Assembly: GCF_937770335.1 (NCBI RefSeq)
Contig: NZ_CALJHY010000009.1
Location: 1 to 64,000 of the forward strand
Source: an uncultured Glaciecola sp.
GTDB lineage: Bacteria; Pseudomonadota; Gammaproteobacteria; Enterobacterales; Alteromonadaceae
Reading direction: 5' to 3'
Length of the DNA: 64,000 nt
The notes below the pieces were generated by a model. That model did no database searches. It was not told where the DNA came from and saw only the letters and a program-made list of their open reading frames with translations. Numbering within the stretch: the first letter of the stretch is position 1; every line of letters starts with the position of its first letter. Shown here one piece after another: positions 47,861-57,884 of the stretch. The translations under genes were made by a program, and so were the position numbers.

Positions 47861-48769
47861 TTAGGACTGTTTAAAACCTAATATTTCCCATGCGACGGGT
47901 GGATCTTCTGCTCGCAAGTGAAAAGGAACTGCCGTCGTTATAAGTAAACCCTGTTGCGCTAAACTGTTGCTGATATTCGTAATATCATTTTGCGTCAGCG
48001 CTGCATTGTGCATTGACTGCAGGCGCTCTACATTCTCTAACGCCTGTTCATGTGCTGTATCTATCCATTCAATAACCGTCGAATGTTCGTATTGATTATA
48101 GCGTGACAACAACTGCTTAATACCTTGATACAAATGTACATGGTGTCCGTTGGGAACTTGGGCGCAATAAGCTGCTATCTTTGGTTCAACTGACATAAAG
48201 GCTTTTACACTTTGTTCAACCTCTTGCTTTTTATCAACTTTAAAGGCTTCTACGACTAATCTGGCTAAAGTTAAAAACTGTGTGTCTTGCACTAGAATGA
48301 GTCCATTTAAACTCTTCTCAGTAACACTATCAATCACGCCACCTTTTATATGGCACAAAAATACACACTTTCCGCCCGATTTTAATAGACGGGGCACTTG
48401 AGCAAAACCCTCACCGCTTAAGTACTCAATACCGAACTGACTGACAACGCCATCAAATTGATTTTGCGCCAATGTTTTTATATTAAGGGGCTCAGCATAG
48501 GTATGCACTGAAGGTATATCTTGCTTTAATATTGCCAGAGCATCTTCAGAAATATCCAAAGCATGGGCATCATATTCATCGATAGTGGGGATGCATCTAT
48601 AGATAGCGCCTGCACCACTTGCGATATCTAATAAACTTGCAGACTTTCCGAATTTACATATATGAGACTGCCAAAAAGCCAGTAAATCTGCATGTTTATT
48701 ACCTTCTTTATCTGTAAACACATCAGGTTGCAATTGATCTTGTTGCCAGTATTCAAGCCACTTATCCAT
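47861..48769 (-). CDS. SAM-dependent class I methyltransferase
   Basis: A 302-residue methyltransferase with the SAM-binding motif LLDIASGAGAIYRCI (about 47-61) and the acidic ribose-binding residue in DAHALDISEDAL. Further Rossmann strands are recognisable (FDGVVSQFGIEYLS, GGKCVFLCHIKGG). The C-terminal 140 residues are helical and variable. It sits between the convergent TPR-2OG gene and the TonB receptor on its own strand, 83 bp downstream of the receptor terminator. Substrate unknown. Confidence 0.88.
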   Translation of the reverse strand: MDKWLEYWQQDQLQPDVFTDKEGNKHADLLAFWQSHICKFGKSASLLDIASGAGAIYRCIPTIDEYDAHALDISEDALAILKQDIPSVHTYAEPLNIKTLAQNQFDGVVSQFGIEYLSGEGFAQVPRLLKSGGKCVFLCHIKGGVIDSVTEKSLNGLILVQDTQFLTLARLVVEAFKVDKKQEVEQSVKAFMSVEPKIAAYCAQVPNGHHVHLYQGIKQLLSRYNQYEHSTVIEWIDTAHEQALENVERLQSMHNAALTQNDITNISNSLAQQGLLITTAVPFHLRAEDPPVAWEILGFKQS

Positions 48770-48831
48770 AATTTTCTAATTTTTATACGTTAATTAACAT
48801 AATACTTTTTTTACTGCTATTTTAACATAGC

Positions 48832-48862
48832 AAAAAAAAAGAGAGCCTAAGCTCTCTTTTTT
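48832..48862. terminator. Terminator after the TonB receptor gene
   Basis: A perfect 6-bp GAGAGC/GCTCTC stem with a 4-nt loop, extended by A9 on one side and T6 on the other, giving a textbook bidirectional terminator. For the receptor transcript (minus strand) the tail is nine T. Confidence 0.9.
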
Positions 48863-48881
48863 AATTCAAGTAAGCTCTTTC

Positions 48882-51779
48882 TTAGAAAGAAGCTCTGAAA
48901 CTTACTGCGTAAGTACGACCAAATACATCGTATGTAGCAGGATAAGTGTTAGCTTGTTCATCGTTGTCACCAATTACTGGTGGCTTTTCGTTGAACAAGT
49001 TATCAATACCCACTGTTACGCGGTAGTTATCACTAATGAAGTAAGTACCAGCAAGATCAAAATAACTAGTTGCATCAATCTTCTCAACTGTGAAGTCACT
49101 GCCGTCATCATCATCGTTTACGTCACCAAGGTAACGCCATAATAGCTGTGCGTTAAAGTCATCAGTACCGTAGCTGAACGTCATGCGGTGCTTATACTCT
49201 GGCGTAGGTTCGCCACAGTTTACGCCGAAGTTACCAGCACATTCAATTAGGTCAGGAGAACCGTTAAATGGTAAGAAATCACTTTCTGTAGTGTAAGTAC
49301 CAATGTAGTTAACACCGACGTTACCGCCTAACATTTCAAGGTCATAACCAGCAATTACATCGAAGCCTTTAAGCGTGATTGAAGCAACGTTTTGTGACGA
49401 ACTTTCTACGAAATCAATAGTACCGTCACCGCGACGATTAATTGCATCACAGAAATCACCACCTAGACCAGAACCCGCTTTAGTTGCATCGTAACAAGTA
49501 TCTAGGATATTGTTAGTTCCGCCACCGAAAGCAGCAATTGCGTCTAGGATTTCAATGTCGAAATAATCTAGTGAGAATGTAATGTCTTCAGTTACGTCAA
49601 CAACTATACCAACGGTAAGTGTTTCTGCTTCTTCCTGAATTAGGTTAGGGTTACCACCAGAAATAGTACGAACCTGACCAGATGCTGGATTAATTGCATC
49701 CGAGAATACTACGTTAGCTGGAACGCCTGTTGCTTGGCAAAGCTGACCCAAAGCAGCAGTTTGTGCTTGGTTTCCGTTACCAGCACATGGATCCGATCCA
49801 CCTGGGAAACCTTCTCCACGTGGAGAGAACAACTCACCAATGTTTGGCGCACGTACCGCAGTGTTAAAACCAGCACGGAAACGGAAGTTATCAAACGGTG
49901 CGTAGATACCGGCGATCTTATAAGAATCTACAGTACCAGCAGTTGAGTAATCTTCAGTACGATATGCAAGTTCAAGTTCTAACAACTCTGCGAATTCAAC
50001 ACCACGTAAAATTGGTAATCTCATTTCAACAGAATAACCAGCGACAGTAAATCCACCTGACAGTCCAGGAGCGCCGTTGAAACCAGCGATAGTGCCTGCA
50101 GCTAAGTCCTGTGAAGGTAGGAACTGGAAGTTTTCTTGTCTGTGCTCATACGAGAAACCAATTGCAATTGGGCCACCTGGTAGTTCAAAGAAATCAGACG
50201 AGTCACCACCAATTGATGCACCTAAGATTTTTTGTTCGAACAACGCAACAGAAGCTACGGCAGTTTTAAGGAAGTCAGCAGCACCTTGTGAGATGTTACC
50301 TTCTCCGAATATATTCATTGGTACGCAGCCACTGGTTGAGCCGTTAGCAGATGGATCCGAACAAGAAGGATTACCATTTGCGTCAAGAATAACCTGACCG
50401 TTAGCATCAGTAGATAACAATAGAGCCTGATCAAAACGACCACGGTTTACGTTACCAAGCTGCGCTGTAGAATTATTTACTTTACCTGTTTGATAATATG
50501 CATCATAGAACCAAGGAGAGTCGCCGATATCACCACGGATACCTGCTTGGAACTGGTACGACGAAAATGCATCTTCAGAACGTCTTGGCCCAACTTCCTG
50601 TAAACGACGACGTAACAACGCGCCAGTAGCAATATCAGAAATGCCGTCACCGTCAATATCTGCGTCGCCACCAATGGCGTCAGATATAATTTGCTGTGCT
50701 GCAGGTGTAATGAACGGGTTACCGTCCAGTGTAAAATCAGATGTTTGGAATATAGGTGTTGGCGCTAGCTGCGAAGGTACACGACTATCAGTAAACATGA
50801 CACGGCCATACAATTCTGAATTCTCAGAAATCTCATACGAACCTAGCGCTGTTGCTTGGTGACGCTCTTGAGGTAACTGAATATAGTTGACAGGTGCATA
50901 GTTATAAAAGTCATTGACTTGACCACTAGTTACGAACGGACGAACATCACCGCCTTGGTCAAATATAATACCACTGGTGTCCGAAAACGAACTAAAACCA
51001 CCATTAAAAATTGCAGTTCCTGGCACACCAGAAGAACCACCTGGCTCTAAACCACCGGCACCATCGTCAAACAATGCTGTTGCTGCAAAGTCACGGTCGC
51101 CTTGAAAAAGATCTTTACGGTCTGTGTAGGAAAAGTTAAATACTACATTACCTTTACCATCTGCAAAGTTGCCACCAAGAGTAAAGTCAGCGTTGAATAT
51201 TTCAGCATCGCCTTCTTCGGTAGTTTCGTAACCAGCTTGAACTTCAACGCCTTCGAAATCGTCTTTAAGAATGAAGTTAACAACACCAGCAACAGCGTCA
51301 GAACCGTATACTGCCGAAGCACCACCAGTTAAAACTTCAACGCTTTTGATAAGAGCTGTAGGAATAGAGTTAATGTCAACCGCGCCGCCAGCAGTAGTAG
51401 GAACTGCACGTGTACCATTGATCAATACTAGTGTTCTGTTCGTACCAAGACCACGTAAGTCGACCGTAGCTGTACCGTTACCTGGGTTGTTAGACGTTCT
51501 GTCTAAACCAGGGACTACCTGTGGTAGTGTGTTTAAAAGAGATTCGGTGTTCACAGTACCTGTTAATTCAAACTGGGCTTGACCAACAACAGCGATAGGC
51601 GCTGATGATGCAAACTCTGCTTGACGTAAACGTGAACCAGTCACCTGAATTTTTTCAACTGCTTTTTCAGCACCGTCATCTTCTTGAGCTAGCGCAGAAC
51701 CAGCAAAGCCCAACGTTGAAGCAGCTCCGATTGCGCAAGCAATTTTAACTGCTCTCGCTAATTTGTTATTTTTAAACAT
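48882..51779 (-). CDS. TonB-dependent outer-membrane receptor
   Basis: A 965-residue active transporter: signal peptide (cut near ALAQ-E, residue 31), plug domain (about 40-175, APIAVVGQAQFELTGTVNTE, TVDLRGLGTNRTLVLINGTR, GASAVYGSDAVAGVVNFILK) and a 22-strand barrel with long Gly/Asp/Asn-rich loops, ending FGRTYAVSFRASF with a C-terminal Phe as needed for Bam insertion. Cysteine pairs in loops (CSDPSANGSTSGC, CAGNFGVNC, CYDATK...DFCDA) suggest disulfides. No distinct TonB box beyond EKIQVTGSR. This is the large Caulobacter/Alteromonas peptide- or glycan-receptor type; ligand unknown. Confidence 0.95.
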   Translation of the reverse strand: MFKNNKLARAVKIACAIGAASTLGFAGSALAQEDDGAEKAVEKIQVTGSRLRQAEFASSAPIAVVGQAQFELTGTVNTESLLNTLPQVVPGLDRTSNNPGNGTATVDLRGLGTNRTLVLINGTRAVPTTAGGAVDINSIPTALIKSVEVLTGGASAVYGSDAVAGVVNFILKDDFEGVEVQAGYETTEEGDAEIFNADFTLGGNFADGKGNVVFNFSYTDRKDLFQGDRDFAATALFDDGAGGLEPGGSSGVPGTAIFNGGFSSFSDTSGIIFDQGGDVRPFVTSGQVNDFYNYAPVNYIQLPQERHQATALGSYEISENSELYGRVMFTDSRVPSQLAPTPIFQTSDFTLDGNPFITPAAQQIISDAIGGDADIDGDGISDIATGALLRRRLQEVGPRRSEDAFSSYQFQAGIRGDIGDSPWFYDAYYQTGKVNNSTAQLGNVNRGRFDQALLLSTDANGQVILDANGNPSCSDPSANGSTSGCVPMNIFGEGNISQGAADFLKTAVASVALFEQKILGASIGGDSSDFFELPGGPIAIGFSYEHRQENFQFLPSQDLAAGTIAGFNGAPGLSGGFTVAGYSVEMRLPILRGVEFAELLELELAYRTEDYSTAGTVDSYKIAGIYAPFDNFRFRAGFNTAVRAPNIGELFSPRGEGFPGGSDPCAGNGNQAQTAALGQLCQATGVPANVVFSDAINPASGQVRTISGGNPNLIQEEAETLTVGIVVDVTEDITFSLDYFDIEILDAIAAFGGGTNNILDTCYDATKAGSGLGGDFCDAINRRGDGTIDFVESSSQNVASITLKGFDVIAGYDLEMLGGNVGVNYIGTYTTESDFLPFNGSPDLIECAGNFGVNCGEPTPEYKHRMTFSYGTDDFNAQLLWRYLGDVNDDDDGSDFTVEKIDATSYFDLAGTYFISDNYRVTVGIDNLFNEKPPVIGDNDEQANTYPATYDVFGRTYAVSFRASF

Positions 51780-52115
51780 GTATGTCTCCCAGACAAGATA
51801 ATTTCTATTTATTATTTATTTTTTATGACTTGAGTTTTCACTCAGTACCCACACTATATACGGATATATAAGTATTGGTCAATATACTAAGTGTATTAAA
51901 ATAAGTATTTTAGGTCATATAACAAAATCTGATGCAAAAGCTCTTTTTGCTCATACTTCGGTTAACGCTGTAATTTCGGCGCATATAAATGGAGTCTACA
52001 ATTAAATTCGGTGTTGGCTACTATTGCCTTAAATACTGGATTCTACCGACCTTTAAACTAATTAATCCGGATAAATAGGAACTAGATAGTTATTTCCAAG
52101 GTCGAATCTGTTCAT
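51780..52115. other. 336-bp TonB-receptor upstream region
   Basis: AT-rich, no plausible gene. It carries the receptor promoter; TATACGGATATATAAG and TAGTATATTG stretches resemble -10-like sequence. Near 52090 is a short segment after the GST stop that contains nothing recognisable. No FUR-like 19-bp palindrome was seen. Confidence 0.4.
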
Positions 52116-52838
52116 TTACCCTCCACAAAATACGGTTACCTCGCTGCCCTCTTCCCATATTGGGTGTTGCGCCATTATTTTATTAAACATTGCGCTTTGT
52201 AAATATCTATCTAGCCATCTTTTAAGGCTTGAATAAGAAGACTGAACGTACCACTGGCGTTCAACTTTGGCGAATTGACGAATAAATGGAAGTATTGCTA
52301 TGTCGGCTAGGCTTTCATACTCACCAAAAATATAATCATGTTCACTTAGGCGCTTATCTAAGTCTTCAATGAATTTTTCACAAGCTTCTCGGCACTCGTT
52401 TACATTAGTTTCATGATAGCGTTTAGCCGCTTTGTAACGTTCTAAACACGGTTTGAATTGGCGGTCGTAGACATCAATAAAGGCGATTAAATCAGCGCAA
52501 TTGTAGGTCTGTTTTGTATCGATTGTACTTTCACTCTCAATACCATTGCCCTGCTGCTTAACGGAATAGTGCGGTTTGCAATGACCAAGCAACAGATTAT
52601 CGGGATCATTTTTGCCTAAGCTCCACAGCATCACATCTATACTTTCATCGATGACTTGTGCCTGTGATACGACCAAAATAGGTACGGTACCTTTCTGTGA
52701 AGCAATAAGCATTGCCGCCGGCTTATTAGTTAATTTAACGTCACGCAGTTCAACTGCTTGTTTTGATTTAAAAATGGCGAGTCTTGCCCGCATAGCAAAA
52801 GGACAGTGCCGAAGAGAATATAAAATAGGTAAGGTCAT
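52116..52838 (-). CDS. Glutathione S-transferase family protein
   Basis: A 240-residue protein with an N-terminal thioredoxin-like GST domain whose redox-like motif is RHCPFAMRARLAIF (Cys, as in omega/glutaredoxin-type GSTs), cis-Pro in KGTVPILVV and the substrate Glu-Ser in QVIDESIDVMLWSL. A C-terminal all-helical domain follows (RQFKPCLERYKAAKRYH..., FGEYESLADIAILPFIRQF). The single N-terminal cysteine suggests thioltransferase or dehydroascorbate reductase-like activity. It is divergent from the U32 gene. Confidence 0.9.
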   Translation of the reverse strand: MTLPILYSLRHCPFAMRARLAIFKSKQAVELRDVKLTNKPAAMLIASQKGTVPILVVSQAQVIDESIDVMLWSLGKNDPDNLLLGHCKPHYSVKQQGNGIESESTIDTKQTYNCADLIAFIDVYDRQFKPCLERYKAAKRYHETNVNECREACEKFIEDLDKRLSEHDYIFGEYESLADIAILPFIRQFAKVERQWYVQSSYSSLKRWLDRYLQSAMFNKIMAQHPIWEEGSEVTVFCGG

Positions 52839-53006
52839 TTAAATTATCGTCATTTTAGGTTTAATTTTAGGTGTGATTTTTACCAATATCACTGCTGAAT
52901 TGTAATATTCTAACATCAACTCACTTTATCGCTATAAAGAGCGCAAATATACAGGTAAAATCCCTGCAAAGTTAATGCAGCGTAATATTGGTTATAAGTG
53001 ATAAAA

Positions 53007-55289
53007 ATGAGCTCAAAGATTGAATTATTAGCGCCCGGTGGCGATGTCGAAGCAATTAAAGCAGCAATTATCGCAGGTGCTGATGCCGTTTATTGTGGTT
53101 TAGATAGCTTTAATGCGCGCAACCGTGCTTCCAATATCTCATTTGATGAACTCGTGGGCGTTATTCGTTTAGCCCATCAATATGATTGCGAAATATTTTT
53201 GACCTTAAATATTGTCATTTTAGAGCGCGAATTTAAAACCATGGCTAAATTGTTAAGTAAGCTGGTCAACACCACTCTAGACGCAGTCATTGTTCAAGAT
53301 ATTGGTATGTTCTATTTGATTAGAAAATATTTCCCTACCTTAAACATTCACGCATCAACCCAAATGACCAGTCACAATGTTGGACAAATCCCCTTTCTCA
53401 AGCAATTAGGCGCGTCACGTATTAATTTATCAAGAGAATTAAACCTACGTGAAATTACCGACATAGCGGCCATAGCAACGCAGCACGATATACTAACGGA
53501 AGTCTTTGTTCATGGCTCACTCTGTGTTGCATTCTCGGGTTTATGTTATTCAAGCTCTGCCAGTGTGGGTAATTCAGGAAACCGCGGTCGCTGCAGCCAA
53601 GCCTGTAGAGAGGAATATGAAACAACAGAGACCGGTAACAACTTCCCTCTCAACATTAAAGATAATTCAGCCTTTTTCGACCTACCCGCATTAGTTGACG
53701 CAGGTGTTCATTCATTCAAAATTGAAGGAAGAATTAAAGGGGCGAGTTATGTGCATACAGTAGTGGATAGTTTCCGTAAACAAATTGATGGATATTTAGA
53801 AACGGGGGAATTAACACAGGACGGCGAACGACTGTATAAAGTGTTTAATCGTGATTTAACTAATGCTTTTTTGCGCGGTGACTTAAATCAATCGATGTTT
53901 ATTGAAAACCCGCGAGATAATTCAACCAATCACGTGTTAGCAGCAAAAAATGCAATATCTGTTGTACAAATCTACGATGCCAAACAAGAACTACAGCAAG
54001 AGAGAGATGAAATTAATGCGACTGTTTTTGACAAAATAAAACACTTAAGTATTGAAAAAGGGACATTAACCTTGCGTTTTAGTGGCGAAGTAGGTTTGCC
54101 GTTAACGATAACAGCCGTTATTGAAGAAGATGGATTATTGCCTGGTTCTCCCATCAATACACGGACAATAACCGTGCAATCAAACCAATTATTAATTAGT
54201 AGTAAAGAGCCTAACATTGATATAGCAGCGCTTGATAAGCGCTTTAAAAGCTTCAACAACGCTCATTATACACTCAACGCAATTGATGCTGAGGCTGTGG
54301 CGCCGGACATGAGTTTAGTATTTAGTTCGCTTACTGCACTTAAAAACGAATTAGCCCTTATATTAAACGACGGTGCGCAAATACTGCCAGAAATAGTATT
54401 GCCAAAGCTTGAGAATAATCCAAAAGCAGACCTTGATATTTCGCCTAAGTTGTCGTTATTAATTTGTGACCAAAGCGACATACACTTAACTGACGTTACC
54501 GACGCTGACATTTATTTTAAATTACCCGATGCTTATAAGCGTGGCTGCACTGAGTATGTTGATTTTCTGGCAAACAATCCGCGTTTGATTCCGTGGTTTC
54601 CGCCTGTCTTAATTGGCAAAGATTACGATGTTGCTCTTACTATTTTAGAGCAAGTAAAACCAAAACTAATTGTAACTAACAATACAGGTATTGCGCACCG
54701 AGCCTTTGAGCTGGGTATCGAGTGGATTGCAGGGCCATTCTTAAACACCACAAATTCGTATGCACTGTTAGCTATGCAAGAAACCTTTAATTGCAGTGGT
54801 GCGTTTATTTCTAACGAAATTAACAGACAACAAATTCAGACTATTTCACGCCCCAAAAACTTTAAAATGATGTACAGCATTTATCACCCTATTTTATTGA
54901 TGACAAGTCGCCAGTGTTTTTTCCAACAAAGTGTTGGCTGCGAGAAACCACGTATCGACAATGGCTGTATGCTGTCTTGTGACAAATCAACCAGCATCAC
55001 TAATCTGAAAGGCGATTCATTTGCTATCGACAAACAAAAAGCGGGCTACCCTAGTATTTATAATCAAGACCAGTTTATGAATATGGAAATTATTAACGAC
55101 CTAGCACCTATGTTTGACAGCTTCATGATTGACTTAACTAACATAGGCGCAGGTGACAAGAGCTCTCCGGATAAAATCCAACTGATCGGTCAGTTTGAGC
55201 AACTCCTGAGCGGCAATAAGACTGTCGAAACTAATCTAAACACATTGGTGCCACAATCAACTAATGTGCAATACCATAATGGTTTGTAA
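53007..55289 (+). CDS. rlhA: U32 family protein, RlhA-like (probable 23S rRNA hydroxylase)
   Basis: A 760-residue protein of the former peptidase U32 family. The N-terminal TIM-barrel-like part (IELLAPGGDVEAIKAAIIAGADAVYCGL, HASTQMTSHN, FVHGSLCVAFSGLCYSS) is followed by a cysteine block (GRCSQACREEY), a DUF3656-like middle, and a C-terminal block with CFFQQSVGCEKPRIDNGCMLSC. These cysteines probably bind an Fe-S cluster. In E. coli RlhA (YdcP) hydroxylates C2501 of 23S rRNA with prephenate; this homologue is longer (653 in E. coli), so the assignment is by similarity. A longer open frame begins at 52998. Confidence 0.88.
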   Translation: MSSKIELLAPGGDVEAIKAAIIAGADAVYCGLDSFNARNRASNISFDELVGVIRLAHQYDCEIFLTLNIVILEREFKTMAKLLSKLVNTTLDAVIVQDIGMFYLIRKYFPTLNIHASTQMTSHNVGQIPFLKQLGASRINLSRELNLREITDIAAIATQHDILTEVFVHGSLCVAFSGLCYSSSASVGNSGNRGRCSQACREEYETTETGNNFPLNIKDNSAFFDLPALVDAGVHSFKIEGRIKGASYVHTVVDSFRKQIDGYLETGELTQDGERLYKVFNRDLTNAFLRGDLNQSMFIENPRDNSTNHVLAAKNAISVVQIYDAKQELQQERDEINATVFDKIKHLSIEKGTLTLRFSGEVGLPLTITAVIEEDGLLPGSPINTRTITVQSNQLLISSKEPNIDIAALDKRFKSFNNAHYTLNAIDAEAVAPDMSLVFSSLTALKNELALILNDGAQILPEIVLPKLENNPKADLDISPKLSLLICDQSDIHLTDVTDADIYFKLPDAYKRGCTEYVDFLANNPRLIPWFPPVLIGKDYDVALTILEQVKPKLIVTNNTGIAHRAFELGIEWIAGPFLNTTNSYALLAMQETFNCSGAFISNEINRQQIQTISRPKNFKMMYSIYHPILLMTSRQCFFQQSVGCEKPRIDNGCMLSCDKSTSITNLKGDSFAIDKQKAGYPSIYNQDQFMNMEIINDLAPMFDSFMIDLTNIGAGDKSSPDKIQLIGQFEQLLSGNKTVETNLNTLVPQSTNVQYHNGL

Positions 55290-55322
55290 GGTACCTAATA
55301 TTTACTCTTATACTTACTCAGT

Positions 55323-55430
55323 GACGTCTCTTTATTAGATGACGTCTCTTTATTAGATGACGTCTCTTTATTAGATGATGTTTCTTTATTGGATGATGTT
55401 TCTTCATTAGATGATGTCTCTTCAGTTGAA
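55323..55430. repeat. 18-bp tandem repeat, six units
   Basis: The unit GACGTCTCTTTATTAGAT occurs six times head to tail: the first three are identical, the last three carry 2 to 6 changes. On the plus strand it would read Asp-Asp-Val-Ser-Leu-Leu, on the minus strand Ser-Ser-Asn-Lys-Glu-Thr, but neither frame has a start codon after the preceding in-frame stop, so it is not coding as it stands. It follows the U32 gene and precedes the GspE-like gene in a 364-bp gap that otherwise holds only a promoter. Confidence 0.95.
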
Positions 55431-55653
55431 GAGGCGATCCTGTCCGACTAGTCGTCTACAACTCAATCTTTATATTGATTATAGTAGGTGCTAATTACTC
55501 AAAAATGCGACTAATTTACTGCATATTAAGAAAAAACGACGCCTTTTATGAGCGTTGCCGATAGCTTAGGTATACGTATGTATTCAAATTTAGTCTGGGT
55601 CTACAAGCGGTATCATTCTATGATACTTGTTCAACGAGAAAAAAAGATTTTAT

Positions 55654-57879
55654 ATGATTGAAAGTTCCGTGTACAAACCAGCCATAGACAACCTTCGAGC
55701 TCAGCTAGACGCGCATCCGACACTGATGGATGCCTATGCTCAGGTTGAACCTATTATACTGCAGATTTTTGGCGCACAACGCATGAGCTTGTTTCAACGA
55801 AGACGTCAACATCAAGACCTCGTAGCTCGTTTTAAAACAGGCAAAGAAACGCGACAAATTAAAGTGCCTATAAGTCCCCTTTCGATTGCTGGTTATGTAG
55901 CTTTGGCGCAACGTCCACTTGTTATTGATGATCCCTACAACGCTGAACAACTAGCTTCAGTGCACCCAAGACTCCGGTTTGCAGGGCAATTCGATAAATC
56001 GGGTACCTTCAGGACCCAGAATATATTATGTGTTCCGGTCATTAATGCAGATGTGTTAATGGGAGTTATGCAAATCATTAACAAAACTGACTCCCCTTTC
56101 AACGAAAAAGACGTTGAAATTGCGGTCAAGGTTGCCCAAATATTAGGTGACAAGTTTCGTTATGAGTTAGGTGGTACAAAACATCAATTTGAATATTTGA
56201 TACATAGAGGACTTACTTCACAAAAAACTATCGACGAACTTTCTGAAAACCAAGCAACCACTAAACAAGTGATACAGCGTCTTGTGTCAGAACATCGCAT
56301 CGCCGAGGATGAAATCGGCAATGCGATATCTGTGCACTATCAAGTACCTTACATCGGCTATATGCCTGACAAGTACCACCTGTATCAAAGTGATAGCAGA
56401 CTCAATCTGTCTTATTTGAAGCGTAATCATGTAGCCGTGGTATCAGACGCCAATGACAGTCCTATTGTGTTAATGGCAGAACCAAATAACGCCACGCTGT
56501 TAATGGAAATCGAAAGTGCATTGGGTATCGACAGTTATGAAATTGCGGTTGGTCTTCCAACCCACATTCTGCAATACCTAGGCGCAAACATAGGTGGTTC
56601 TGGATCCGGCGATCTGGACGAAATTCTTGACGAAATTGGTACTACCGGTGAAGAAATAGAAGACCTAGGAGATGATCTTGCTGACGACGCTCCGGCCGTA
56701 GTTAGATTGGTCAGTCGTGTATTGCACGATGCTAAAAGGTTAAACGCGTCTGATATTCACGTTGACCCTGAAAAAGGTGCGCCTACTCGAGTGAGAATGC
56801 GCGTTGATGGCGTTATTCGTGATATCAATCAAGTACCAGCATCTCATCACAATGCGGTGATTGCGCGGATAAAAATCATGGCAAGCATGAATATTGCAGA
56901 AAAACGCGTTCCCCAAGATGGTAAATTGACCTTTAAGATGTCGGGCCAACCTATTGAAGTGCGTGTCGCTACAATTCCAACAGTGGCGGGTGAAGGTGTT
57001 GTTATGCGTATATTGGCAACGGGCGGAGCAATGCCTATTGGTAAGATGAATTTGTCACCGCGTAATATGAGCATGTTGAAGCAAATGATTAAAAATCCAC
57101 ATGGCATCCTTCTTGTTGTGGGCCCCACAGGTTCTGGAAAAACAACCACGCTCCATGCAGTATTAGGCTACCTAAATACACCAGATAAAAAGATTTGGAC
57201 CGCTGAGGATCCCGTGGAGATCACACAGCCAGGATTACAGCAAGTGCAAGTCGTGCCGAAAATTGGCTTTACATTTGCCAATGCCCTTAGGGCATTCTTG
57301 CGTGCCGACCCCGATATAATATTGATTGGTGAGATGCGTGATAAAGAGACCGCGCATGCTGGTATTGAAGCATCCCTGACAGGTCACTTGGTGTTATCGA
57401 CACTACACACAAACTCAGCCCCTGAAACTATCACGCGATTACTTGATTTAGGCTTAGACCCCGTTAACTTTGCCGACGCTTGTGTTGGTATCTTAGCGCA
57501 ACGCCTAATCAGAACAATTTGCCCTGATTGTAAAGAAACCTACAACGCGAGTGATGATGACAAAGCATTTATTCGACGCCAATATGGTGAAAGCTATATA
57601 CATGAATTAGAAATAGACTTTGATGCTGATATTGAGCTGAGTCGAGGTTCTGGGTGCGATACATGTGGTGGCACCGGTTATAAAGGTAGAACGGGTGTTC
57701 ACGAATTACTTGGTATGTCGACCGAATTAAGAGGCATGGTTTACAAAGAAGCGTCGGTTCCAGAAATGAAAGCACAGGCCGCAAAGGATGGTATGAGAAC
57801 ATTAACTCAAGACGCCATTTTAAAAGTATTGAAAGGCGATACTGATATTGCTCAAGTCCAAATATTAGGCGGTCATTAG
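55654..57879 (+). CDS. Solo GspE/PilB-type secretion ATPase with N-terminal GAF domain
   Basis: A 741-residue ATPase. Order: GAF-like sensor domain (about 15-165, IAGYVALAQRPLVIDD...NILCVPVINADVLMGVMQIINK), a MshEN-like domain (about 180-300) of the type that can bind cyclic di-GMP, then the GspE ATPase with Walker A GPTGSGKTTT (K about 496), Asp box RADPDIILIGEMRD, His box TGHLVLSTLHTN and a CxxC zinc finger pair (CPDC, CDTCGG). No pilin, platform or secretin gene lies nearby, so it must serve a distant type II/IV system or act independently. The longer frame from 55627 is less likely. Confidence 0.9.
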   Translation: MIESSVYKPAIDNLRAQLDAHPTLMDAYAQVEPIILQIFGAQRMSLFQRRRQHQDLVARFKTGKETRQIKVPISPLSIAGYVALAQRPLVIDDPYNAEQLASVHPRLRFAGQFDKSGTFRTQNILCVPVINADVLMGVMQIINKTDSPFNEKDVEIAVKVAQILGDKFRYELGGTKHQFEYLIHRGLTSQKTIDELSENQATTKQVIQRLVSEHRIAEDEIGNAISVHYQVPYIGYMPDKYHLYQSDSRLNLSYLKRNHVAVVSDANDSPIVLMAEPNNATLLMEIESALGIDSYEIAVGLPTHILQYLGANIGGSGSGDLDEILDEIGTTGEEIEDLGDDLADDAPAVVRLVSRVLHDAKRLNASDIHVDPEKGAPTRVRMRVDGVIRDINQVPASHHNAVIARIKIMASMNIAEKRVPQDGKLTFKMSGQPIEVRVATIPTVAGEGVVMRILATGGAMPIGKMNLSPRNMSMLKQMIKNPHGILLVVGPTGSGKTTTLHAVLGYLNTPDKKIWTAEDPVEITQPGLQQVQVVPKIGFTFANALRAFLRADPDIILIGEMRDKETAHAGIEASLTGHLVLSTLHTNSAPETITRLLDLGLDPVNFADACVGILAQRLIRTICPDCKETYNASDDDKAFIRRQYGESYIHELEIDFDADIELSRGSGCDTCGGTGYKGRTGVHELLGMSTELRGMVYKEASVPEMKAQAAKDGMRTLTQDAILKVLKGDTDIAQVQILGGH

Positions 57880-57884
57880 CTTAA

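Noticed and set aside
51780-52115. Fur box before the TonB receptor
   Set aside because: Scanning the upstream region I found AT-rich runs but no 19-bp GATAAT-type palindrome, so iron control is not claimed.
55323-55430. CRISPR-like array
   Set aside because: The repeats are head to tail with no unique spacers between them and no cas gene nearby; it is a simple tandem repeat.
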